Assembly: GCA_963558075.1 (NCBI GenBank)
Contig: CAUWFN010000067.1
Location: forward strand, 1 to 5,247
DNA: 5,247 nt
Reading direction: 5' to 3'
Source of the DNA: CALHKP01 sp963558075
GTDB lineage: Bacteria > Bacillota > Clostridia > Peptostreptococcales > Anaerovoracaceae
Shown: piece by piece, positions 1 to 5,247 of the stretch
Layout: each line of letters opens with the position of its first letter
Numbering within the stretch: position 1 is the first letter of the stretch
The notes under the pieces: generated by a model
Told to the model about the DNA's origin: nothing
What the model saw: the letters and a program-made list of their open reading frames with translations, nothing else
Databases searched by the model: none
Program-made: the position numbers and the translations under genes

Positions 1-81
1 CCTAACATTATATTTTTTTTTGTTATTTTTTTAAAACTTACTATTGACATTTAAGGACGGGTCAATGAGGCACAAAACGGC

Positions 82-110
82 TTGCATTGACATGCTGGTT
101 TAAGTATAAT
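82..110 (+). promoter_or_regulatory. Sigma-A-like promoter for the mgtE operon
   Basis: The -10 box is a perfect TATAAT at 105-110. Exactly 17 bp upstream lies TTGCAT at 82-87, which keeps the important TTG of the -35 consensus. Transcription would start near 116-118, giving a leader of about 175 nt before the mgtE start codon. A better -35 sequence, TTGACA at 87-92, overlaps but is only 12 bp from the -10, so it cannot pair with it. This is the only convincing promoter ahead of the four-gene unit. The assignment is by inspection only. Confidence 0.65.
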
Positions 111-116
111 TAATGT

Positions 117-280
117 ATATGAGAAAAAACGAAAGGATGTGAAAAAGATGGACACTGGGCGAGTCCCAATACGATTGATAAAACAGAAAAAATACGATGT
201 TTCATACTTTTTCACATATGATTTCTGACAGAATCTTTTTGTTCGGAATATCATAAGAATGTGCGTGAAACCGGACAATA
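117..280 (+). promoter_or_regulatory. Structured 5' leader of mgtE, possible cis-regulatory RNA
   Basis: The segment between the predicted transcription start and the mgtE ribosome binding site can fold into a long stem. Bases 137-152 pair with 201-217 in 16 base pairs, one of them a G-U wobble, with a single bulged A at 206. A small hairpin, TGGG (156-159) with CCCA (165-168), sits inside. The octamer AATACGAT occurs at 168-175 and again at 191-198. Further on, a weak hairpin (220-224 with 231-235) is followed by five T residues, and GTTCGG (241-246) can pair with CCGGAC (271-276) just ahead of the ribosome binding site. Genes for Mg2+ transporters are often under leader control, for example by the M-box riboswitch, but I do not see M-box conserved elements here. 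Folding was judged by eye, and the ligand or signal is unknown. Confidence 0.4.
148..228 (+). CDS. Possible 26-residue leader peptide ahead of mgtE
   Basis: An ATG at 148 opens 26 codons ending in TGA at 226-228, entirely inside the transcribed leader of mgtE. AAAGGA at 132-137 could serve as a ribosome binding site, with a 10-nt gap that is somewhat long. The peptide begins MDTGRVPI, has a basic middle (KQKK), and ends YDVSYFFTYDF, where six of the last eleven residues are Tyr or Phe. Runs of a particular residue near the end of a small leader ORF are the hallmark of translation-dependent attenuation. T-rich DNA also yields Phe and Tyr codons by chance, so the bias proves little. The start codon lies within the 137-217 stem, so its translation could be structure-dependent. 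It may equally be a fortuitous ORF. Confidence 0.25.
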   Translation: MDTGRVPIRLIKQKKYDVSYFFTYDF

Positions 281-292
281 AGGAGGATATAT

Positions 293-1690
293 ATGGAACC
301 ATTAGCATTTGACCGAAATGCGTCAATAGAAGAAGGGCTTGAGAGGGTTCTTGAACTTTTAGAAGGAAAAAAATATTTTAAAGCTCGTGACGAGCTACTG
401 AAGTTTAACGCAGTAGATATTGCAGAGCTTCTCGAGGATATAACAGAGGAGACAGATATTCAGAAGACTGTTATCCTGTTTAGACTGTTACCAAAGGATG
501 TTACAGTGGATGTTTTTTCGGAGCTACCATCTGATGACCAGGTTAACATTGTAAACAGTATTACAGATCGCGAAATAGAAGACATCGTCAAGGAGATGGA
601 CTTTGACGATAAGATTGACGTATTAGAAGAACTACCTGCAAATATTGTAGATAAAATATTAGAAAAAACACCAAAAAACGAACGTAAACTTATAAATACA
701 TTCCTAAACTATCCGGATACATGTGCCGGAAGTCTTATGACGCCTGACTATATCAGTCTTCAGAAGGACTGGACAGTTAGACAGGCTATGGAGCATATAA
801 AACGCGAGGGCATGGATGCAGAAACGGTGTACACCTGCTATGTTAAGGACAGAGGTCGTAAGCTTATAGGTATCGTATCCCTAAGTACTCTTGTTATTAC
901 AGATGACGATCAGAAGGTCCTTGATATAATGAGAACTGATTTCGTATACGAAAATGTATATGATGACCAGGAGGATGTTGCAGACGACTTTAAGAAGTAC
1001 GGTTTCCTTGCTATTCCTGTTGTAGACAATGAACAGAGACTTGTAGGTATAATTACTGTCGACGATATCCTAGATGTAATGGAAGAAGAAGCAACAGAAG
1101 ATATCGAAAGAATGAACGGTGTTATCGACTTTGATAATTCTGACAGAGGATATCTTGATATGAGCGTTAAGCAGCATGTGCTAAACAGATTACCGTGGCT
1201 TGTTATTTTGATGATTGCCTATGTGTTTACAGGTATGATTATAACAAGATTCGAAAGCAGTCTTTCCAAAGTAATTTGCCTTGTTGCATATATGCCGATG
1301 CTTATGGGAACTGGAGGAAATACAGGTTCTCAGGCAGCTACTTTGATAATTCGTGGTATTGCAACAGGAGAGGTTGACACTTCAGATTATCTCAAGATTT
1401 TGTGGAAAGAAATTAGAATAGGATTTATTCTTGGATTTATACTCAGCAGCATAAACTTTGTCAGGGTATGCTGGCTTGATGGCAATGGGCCGTTGGTTGC
1501 GCTGACTGTATGCGGGGCGATGTTGTTTATAGTAATGATTGCAAAGATTATCGGAAGTATGATTCCACTTCTAGTTAAGAAGGTAAATCTTGACCCTGCA
1601 CTTATTGCAAATCCAGCGATTTCATCAGTGTCAGATATAGTTGCTCTTTCGATATACTTCTTGATGGCTATTATTTTCCTTGGAGTGTAA
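293..1690 (+). CDS. mgtE: Magnesium transporter MgtE
   Basis: MgtE is a homodimeric inner-membrane Mg2+ channel whose cytosolic part senses Mg2+ and closes the pore when the ion is plentiful. The 465-residue product has the full family layout and a normal length (about 450). It has an acidic helical N domain at about 20-135, two CBS domains at about 145-205 and 209-270, an acidic connecting (plug) helix at about 271-295, and five membrane segments at about 301-320, 328-352, 376-396, 402-425 and 436-464. The signature MGTGGNTGSQA is at 338-348. The last membrane segment carries Asp448 in SVSDIVA, matching the pore aspartate known in Thermus MgtE. The ATG at 293 follows AGGAGG (281-286) by 6 nt, which settles the start. 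It is the first gene of the operon and has a long leader. Some family members also carry Co2+. Assignment is firm. Confidence 0.95.
   Translation: MEPLAFDRNASIEEGLERVLELLEGKKYFKARDELLKFNAVDIAELLEDITEETDIQKTVILFRLLPKDVTVDVFSELPSDDQVNIVNSITDREIEDIVKEMDFDDKIDVLEELPANIVDKILEKTPKNERKLINTFLNYPDTCAGSLMTPDYISLQKDWTVRQAMEHIKREGMDAETVYTCYVKDRGRKLIGIVSLSTLVITDDDQKVLDIMRTDFVYENVYDDQEDVADDFKKYGFLAIPVVDNEQRLVGIITVDDILDVMEEEATEDIERMNGVIDFDNSDRGYLDMSVKQHVLNRLPWLVILMIAYVFTGMIITRFESSLSKVICLVAYMPMLMGTGGNTGSQAATLIIRGIATGEVDTSDYLKILWKEIRIGFILGFILSSINFVRVCWLDGNGPLVALTVCGAMLFIVMIAKIIGSMIPLLVKKVNLDPALIANPAISSVSDIVALSIYFLMAIIFLGV
1682..1685 (+). promoter_or_regulatory. Ribosome binding site deciding the nnrD start
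   Basis: GGAG lies inside the last codons of mgtE, 6 nt before the ATG at 1692. A TTG at 1680 in the same frame overlaps this site and so cannot use it. This favours the ATG, which opens 1 nt after the mgtE stop and suggests translational coupling. Confidence 0.65.
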
Positions 1691-1691
1691 T

Positions 1692-2561
1692 ATGATTTCA
1701 GAAGAAAATTTTAATAGAATAATAAAAAAGACGGATATAGAATATGCGAAATCCTGTTTTCCAAAACGCAGAGGCGATGGCCACAAAGGAGACTTTGGTA
1801 AGGTTGTCATAGCTGCAGGAAGCAAGGGAATGTCAGGGTCATGTGCTCTTGCATCGATGAGCGCTCTTCGGACAGGTAGCGGACTTGTAAAAGCAGCTGT
1901 TCCGAAGGATATAATACCTGTGCTTTCGATTCTTACTCCGGAGACAATCAGCATAAAGAGAAAAGAAATTTTTAAAACTATAAGTGATTATGATGCTTTA
2001 GGCATAGGTCCAGGTCTTACGGTTTGCCGCAAGACAATCAAGCTTGTAAGATTTGTTTTGGAAAACTACAGTGGCAACATGGTTTTAGATGCTGATGCAT
2101 TGAATGCAGTTTCTGTGAGTCAGGTGCTTCAGTCGCTTTTGAGGAAGGCATCGGATAGAGTTATAATAACTCCTCACCTCGGAGAGGCTGCAAGGTTGCT
2201 CGGAAAGAAAAGTCTAAAAGGCATAGATAGAACGCTGATTGCAGATGCGCTAAGCACAAGATATGGATGCACAGTAGTCCTCAAAGGTAGAGAAAGCCTA
2301 GTATGCTGCGGAAAAGAAATGTATGTAAACACTACAGGAAATCCGGGAATGGCTACTGCAGGTTCAGGTGATGTTTTGACAGGAATTATCACATCGCTTC
2401 TTGGCCAGGGCATGGATACTCTTCAGGCTGCGCGTGCAGGAGTATTTGTTCACGGACTTGCGGGAGATTTTGCATGCGAAAAGCGCGGTGAATATGGAAT
2501 GACTGCAAGAGATATTGCATATATGATTCCAAAATCAATCAAGTTAATAACAGAAGTTTAA
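1692..2561 (+). CDS. nnrD: ADP-dependent NAD(P)H-hydrate dehydratase
   Basis: This is a YjeF C-terminal-domain protein of the ribokinase-like fold. Such enzymes dehydrate the S form of hydrated NADH and NADPH (NADHX, NADPHX) back to the working cofactor, in bacteria at the cost of ADP. The 289-residue product has the family blocks in order: GDFGK at 33-37, the glycine-rich stretch ending LRTGSGLV at about 60-67, GIGPGL at 104-109, LDADALN at 132-138, TPHLGE at 160-165, and NTTGNPGMATAGSGD at 213-227 with the likely catalytic Asp227. There is no N-terminal epimerase (NnrE) domain, so this is a stand-alone form like Bacillus YxkO rather than the two-domain E. coli protein. No epimerase gene is in the window. 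The ATG at 1692 is preferred over an in-frame TTG at 1680 because of the GGAG at 1682-1685. It sits 1 nt after mgtE, so the two are probably cotranscribed. Confidence 0.92.
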   Translation: MISEENFNRIIKKTDIEYAKSCFPKRRGDGHKGDFGKVVIAAGSKGMSGSCALASMSALRTGSGLVKAAVPKDIIPVLSILTPETISIKRKEIFKTISDYDALGIGPGLTVCRKTIKLVRFVLENYSGNMVLDADALNAVSVSQVLQSLLRKASDRVIITPHLGEAARLLGKKSLKGIDRTLIADALSTRYGCTVVLKGRESLVCCGKEMYVNTTGNPGMATAGSGDVLTGIITSLLGQGMDTLQAARAGVFVHGLAGDFACEKRGEYGMTARDIAYMIPKSIKLITEV

Positions 2562-2582
2562 AGGCATATATATAATTTTGTT

Positions 2583-2588
2583 AGGAGG
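2583..2588 (+). promoter_or_regulatory. Ribosome binding site for the transketolase N subunit
   Basis: AGGAGG is a perfect Shine-Dalgarno core. It lies 9 nt before the ATG at 2598 and 6 nt before an overlapping in-frame TTG at 2595. The ATG is the likelier start because the two differ by a single codon and ATG is much stronger. Confidence 0.75.
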
Positions 2589-2597
2589 AGAATTTTG

Positions 2598-3416
2598 ATG
2601 GACAAAAAATATTACGAAGATTTAGCATCAAAAGTGAGAGTGGATGTAATCAAAGCCATTTATCATGCCGGCTCAGGTCATCCAGGCGGAAGCTTATCTG
2701 CAGCTGATATTGTAACAGCACTTTATTTCAAGGAAATGAATGTAGATCCAAAGGATCCAAAAAAGGCAGACAGAGATAAATTCATCCTGTCAAAGGGTCA
2801 TGCAGGCCCTGTTCAGTATGCGGCTCTTGCAGAAAAAGGATATTTTGATGTAAGTGATTTCATGACTCTTAGAAAGCTTGGAAGTAAATTCCAGGGACAT
2901 CCAAATATGGCAAAGGTTCCGGGAATCGAAATGTCAACAGGTTCTCTAGGACAGGGATTTTCTGTTAGCGTAGGAATGGCTCTTGCAAACAAAATGGATA
3001 AGAACCCAGGAAGAATATATACACTTCTAGGTGACGGCGAACTTCAGGAAGGTCTTGTATGGGAGGCTGCAATGTCAGCTGCTCACTACAAGCTTGACAA
3101 TCTAGTTGCTATCGTTGACTGGAACGGACTTCAGATTGACGGAAACAACGATGATGTAATGACAGTTAAGCCAATAGATGACAAATTCAGATCATTTGGA
3201 TGGAATGTAATCATTATCGATGGACATGACTTTGATGAAATTTTTGCTGCATTCGATGCTGCAAGAGAGTGCAAAGAAAAGCCTACTGCAATCATTGCAA
3301 AGACTCACAAGGGAAGAGGCGTTTCATTTATGGAGGATAATCCTGGATGGCACGGAAAAGCTCCTAAAGAAGATGAAGCAAAACAGGCTGTTGAAGAACT
3401 TGGAGGTGAATGGTAA
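2598..3416 (+). CDS. tkt: Transketolase, N-terminal (thiamine diphosphate-binding) subunit
   Basis: Transketolase moves two-carbon ketol units between sugar phosphates in the non-oxidative pentose phosphate pathway, using Mg2+ and thiamine diphosphate (TPP). This 272-residue polypeptide matches only the pyrophosphate-binding half of the usual enzyme of about 660 residues. It has GHPGGS at 27-32, SKGHAGP at about 65-71, GHPN at 100-103, STGSLGQG at 113-120 and GWHGKAP with His252. The TPP motif begins GDGELQEG at 145-152 and closes with Asn176, the Mg2+-binding GDG...N pattern. Split transketolases are common in Clostridia and archaea, and the second half follows at once, so this is a normal split gene and not a frameshift. 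The gap of 36 nt after nnrD suggests the same operon. Related dihydroxyacetone or 1-deoxyxylulose synthases are less likely given the close motif match. Confidence 0.95.
   Translation: MDKKYYEDLASKVRVDVIKAIYHAGSGHPGGSLSAADIVTALYFKEMNVDPKDPKKADRDKFILSKGHAGPVQYAALAEKGYFDVSDFMTLRKLGSKFQGHPNMAKVPGIEMSTGSLGQGFSVSVGMALANKMDKNPGRIYTLLGDGELQEGLVWEAAMSAAHYKLDNLVAIVDWNGLQIDGNNDDVMTVKPIDDKFRSFGWNVIIIDGHDFDEIFAAFDAARECKEKPTAIIAKTHKGRGVSFMEDNPGWHGKAPKEDEAKQAVEELGGEW
3402..3406 (+). promoter_or_regulatory. Ribosome binding site for the transketolase C subunit
   Basis: GGAGG lies inside the 3' end of the N-subunit gene. It is 3 nt before an ATG at 3410 and 9 nt before a second in-frame ATG at 3416. The first gap is too short for efficient initiation, so the ATG at 3416 is chosen. 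Confidence 0.7.
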
Positions 3417-4345
3417 TGGGAAACAATGTAGCAACTAGAGCGGCTTACGGTAAGACACTGGTTAAGCTTGGTGCATCTAATCCTAATCTTGTAGTAATGG
3501 ATGCTGACCTTTCAAAATCAACTATGACTAACGAGTTCAGCAAAACATATCCTGATAGATTTTTCAATATGGGTATTGCAGAACAGAATCTTTATGGTAC
3601 AGCAGCAGGTCTTGCGCTGTCAGGAAAGACTGTATGTGCTTCAACTTTCGCAATGTTTGCGGCAGGAAGAGCATTTGAAATAATACGAAACTCAATTGGA
3701 TATACTGGAGCAAATGTAAAGGTATGTGCAACTCACGCAGGTATCACTGTAGGTGAAGATGGTGCGAGCCACCAGACATTCGAGGATATTGCTCTTATGA
3801 GAACTATTCCAGGAATGACTGTAGTTAATCCTTCAGATTCAGTATCTGCAGAAAAGCTTCTAGAGCAGGTTATCGGATTTACAGGCCCTGCTTATGTGAG
3901 ACTTGGAAGAGCAGCTGTGCCTACTTTCTACACAGAAAATGATGAAATTGTTCTAGGAAAAGCAAATACTCTTCGCGAGGGAAGCGATGTTACTGTAATT
4001 GCAACAGGAATTATGGTTGCAGAGGCTATGATGGCAGCTGCAACACTTGCAGAAGAAGGCATAGATGTAAGAGTTATCGATATGCATACAATCAAGCCTC
4101 TTGATGAGGAAGCTATCATAAAAGCTGCTAAAGAAACAGGTAAGATTGTAACTGCAGAAGAGCACTCAATCATCGGAGGACTTGGTGCTGCTGTTGCTGA
4201 AGTTCTCGTAAGAAAATGTCCTGCAAGAGTTGAAATGGTTGGACAGCTTGATACATTTGGTGAATCAGGAAAACCAGATGAGCTTAAGGAAAAATACGGA
4301 ATGACTGCTGACGACATTGTAAATGCAGTAAAAAGAATATACTAA
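3416..4345 (+). CDS. tkt: Transketolase, C-terminal subunit
   Basis: This 309-residue polypeptide supplies the pyrimidine-binding domain (about 5-170) and the C-terminal domain (about 185-300) that complete transketolase with the subunit encoded just upstream. GIAEQN holds the catalytic Glu56 that activates the aminopyrimidine of thiamine diphosphate. THAGITVGEDGASHQ at 106-120 is the conserved substrate-binding block, with His119 in the place of the His of the usual GEDGPTHQ. DMHTIKPLD at 222-230 and AEEHS at 247-251 are typical of the C-terminal domain. The stop codon of the N subunit and this ATG share one base (TAATG), which fits coupled translation and equal amounts of the two subunits. 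An alternative ATG at 3410 would add two residues. It is the last gene of the operon, followed by a strong terminator after 9 nt. Confidence 0.95.
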   Translation: MGNNVATRAAYGKTLVKLGASNPNLVVMDADLSKSTMTNEFSKTYPDRFFNMGIAEQNLYGTAAGLALSGKTVCASTFAMFAAGRAFEIIRNSIGYTGANVKVCATHAGITVGEDGASHQTFEDIALMRTIPGMTVVNPSDSVSAEKLLEQVIGFTGPAYVRLGRAAVPTFYTENDEIVLGKANTLREGSDVTVIATGIMVAEAMMAAATLAEEGIDVRVIDMHTIKPLDEEAIIKAAKETGKIVTAEEHSIIGGLGAAVAEVLVRKCPARVEMVGQLDTFGESGKPDELKEKYGMTADDIVNAVKRIY

Positions 4346-4354
4346 TGATTCCAT

Positions 4355-4383
4355 AAAGACCGGATAAATTCCGGTCTTTTTTT
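4355..4383 (+). terminator. Rho-independent terminator of the mgtE-nnrD-transketolase operon
   Basis: AAAGACCGG at 4355-4363 pairs perfectly with CCGGTCTTT at 4371-4379. A further A-T pair (4364 with 4370) closes a 5-nt loop. The 3' arm runs directly into seven T residues at 4377-4383. It starts 9 nt after the stop codon of the transketolase C subunit. This is a textbook intrinsic terminator on the + strand. Confidence 0.95.
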
Positions 4384-4451
4384 GTCTTGTATTCCCCTTA
4401 CTTTAGCTTTAGACTATTATCATAGAAAGGGTATGTTAACGAGGTGAATTT

Positions 4452-5195
4452 ATGTTTAGCAAATGCACAAGACCTGATGATCTTCTGCTTCAGTGCAGGA
4501 ATATCTGCTTTGCTGAACTTGGAAGCGGTGGATTTTCGACGCTAGCTGCTAGTTCCTTTGCTCTTCATGTGGCAGAGGCGGGACATACTGTATGTTATAC
4601 AGAGTGTGATGTTCCCTCCGAGAAGGTATGGCTACTTTATGACAGCGTCGCTATGGATAGACGGTTTGAGCGCAGCGGTTTTGTTGATTTTTATAGCCTA
4701 GCAGAAGAAGGCATGAAGATGCATACTTATTCAAACCGAGAAAAGGGGGTTAACTGGAGACTTATAACTCCTGATAATATAAAAAATCAGGTTAAACTTA
4801 CACCTCTTCAGATGAGCAGGCTTGTTTTTTCTGCCCGTGCAGATGTGTGCATATTTGATCTTGGTTCATGCAGGGAATATGATATGCTTTTAGAGGATAT
4901 GGATGCTGTGATTTTCTTTGTTGACCCGATGCCATCTAAGATTGTAAACGGATATGAGAGGCTTTCATTTATGCAGAAGAAATTTGCAAATGGCTTTCCG
5001 CACATATGGGCAGTACACAATGCAGATGCTGGAATCAGCAAAAGAGAGATAAAAAATATGATTCGTGACCGGGATATATGCTGGATAAATGAAATTAGCA
5101 GAAGGGAAATATATATAGCCGAGTATCGCTGCAGGTTTCCTTGGGAAATGGGTTCTGTTAGAAATGCTTTTGAAGAATTTTTTGTCAGCGACTAG
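4452..5195 (+). CDS. Diverged MinD/ParA/CpaE-like P-loop protein, function unknown
   Basis: The 247-residue product is predicted to be soluble. Its plan follows the MinD/ParA/CpaE group of P-loop proteins: a first strand and loop ICFAELGSGGFSTLA (18-32) where Walker A should be, a second strand with TVCYTECD (46-53), a Walker B-like strand VCIFDLGS (132-139), AVIFFVDPMPSK (152-163), then a late strand IWAVHNAD (185-192). Aligned with KGGxGKST, the segment LGSGGFST (23-30) has lost both the signature lysine (Leu23) and the phosphate-binding lysine (Phe28). It may therefore bind nucleotide weakly or not hydrolyse it, as in atypical TadZ/CpaE proteins of pilus systems. There are nine cysteines. 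GAGGTG at 4441-4446 lies 5 nt before the ATG. It forms a new unit after the terminator. A TATTAT at 4415-4420 could be a -10 box but has no clear -35. The fold is a moderate inference, and the job is not known. Confidence 0.6.
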   Translation: MFSKCTRPDDLLLQCRNICFAELGSGGFSTLAASSFALHVAEAGHTVCYTECDVPSEKVWLLYDSVAMDRRFERSGFVDFYSLAEEGMKMHTYSNREKGVNWRLITPDNIKNQVKLTPLQMSRLVFSARADVCIFDLGSCREYDMLLEDMDAVIFFVDPMPSKIVNGYERLSFMQKKFANGFPHIWAVHNADAGISKREIKNMIRDRDICWINEISRREIYIAEYRCRFPWEMGSVRNAFEEFFVSD

Positions 5196-5227
5196 TCTGT
5201 TCATTCACAAAAAAAACATAATATATT

Positions 5228-5247
5228 TGAGGATAAAAAGTCCATTG
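5228..5247 (+). promoter_or_regulatory. Possible ribosome binding site and start of a downstream gene
   Basis: TGAGGAT at 5228-5234 resembles a Shine-Dalgarno sequence. A TTG occupies the last three bases of the window, 10 nt further on. This could be the start of another + strand gene cut off by the window edge, but no coding sequence is visible to confirm it. Confidence 0.2.

Noticed and set aside
44..72. TTGACA at 44-49 as the -35 box of an upstream promoter
   Set aside because: No acceptable -10 hexamer occurs 16-18 bp downstream; the region reads GAGGCA.
117..292. M-box (ykoK) Mg2+ riboswitch upstream of mgtE
   Set aside because: Expected from gene function, but the conserved M-box core sequences were not found by eye. 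A covariance search would be decisive.
51..326. 91-codon minus-strand open frame over the mgtE leader
   Set aside because: It overlaps the promoter, leader and start of mgtE. Its Phe- and Ser-rich composition reflects A-rich DNA on the + strand, and it has no recognisable domain.
1631..1954. 107-codon minus-strand open frame across the mgtE/nnrD junction
   Set aside because: Antisense to the conserved final membrane segment of MgtE and the N-terminal motifs of NnrD; no family resemblance.
2547..2576. TATAAT at 2571-2576 with ATAACA at 2547-2552 as an internal promoter for the transketolase genes
   Set aside because: The -35 is poor, and transcription would begin at about 2583, on the ribosome binding site itself, leaving almost no leader. 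The TATA-rich spacer is a likelier explanation.
3402..3418. Frameshift or premature stop breaking a full-length transketolase
   Set aside because: The N part ends after the complete first domain, and the C part has its own start and ribosome binding site. Split transketolases are a normal form in Clostridia.
3928..4317. 129-codon open frame on the minus strand
   Set aside because: It lies wholly within the well-supported transketolase C subunit. Its composition (Ser, Ala, Ile and Pro rich, low complexity) is typical of an antisense shadow, and it shows no recognisable motif.
5200..5227. TTCATT and TATATT as a promoter for a gene beyond the window
   Set aside because: The -35 matches only three of six positions, and the area is generally AT-rich, so the match is not meaningful.

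Overview
The window reads as chromosomal DNA from a low-GC, Gram-positive anaerobe of the Bacillota, most likely a member of class Clostridia. The grounds are AT-rich intergenic DNA, strong AGGAGG-type ribosome binding sites, sigma-A-like promoter elements, tightly packed co-directional genes, and a transketolase made as two separate polypeptides. The genus cannot be fixed from the sequence. All supported genes are on the + strand. I see no tRNA, rRNA, CRISPR array, insertion sequence or transposase.

Region 1 (1-292) is non-coding apart from one possible very small leader ORF. It holds a good sigma-A-like promoter (TTGCAT, 17 bp, TATAAT at 82-110). After it comes an untranslated leader of about 175 nt, which contains a 16-bp stem with one bulge (137-152 with 201-217), a competing pairing (142-149 with 233-240), and a 26-codon ORF with aromatic-rich C-terminal codons (148-228). 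I do not recognise it as the M-box Mg2+ riboswitch or any other known class. It is the least explained part of the window.

Region 2 (293-4345) looks like one operon of four genes: mgtE (Mg2+ channel/transporter), nnrD (dehydratase that repairs hydrated NAD(P)H), and the N- and C-terminal subunits of transketolase. The gaps are 1 nt, 36 nt and a 1-nt stop/start overlap. A strong rho-independent terminator at 4355-4383 closes the unit. A possible link is that transketolase needs Mg2+ and thiamine diphosphate and produces glyceraldehyde 3-phosphate, while NnrD repairs NADHX that glyceraldehyde-3-phosphate dehydrogenase can form. This link is inference from gene order only.

Region 3 (4384-5247) begins a new transcription unit. 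It encodes a 247-residue protein that looks like a diverged MinD/ParA/CpaE-type P-loop protein in which both lysines of the deviant Walker A motif are missing. A ribosome-binding-site-like sequence near the right edge hints that another co-directional gene follows.
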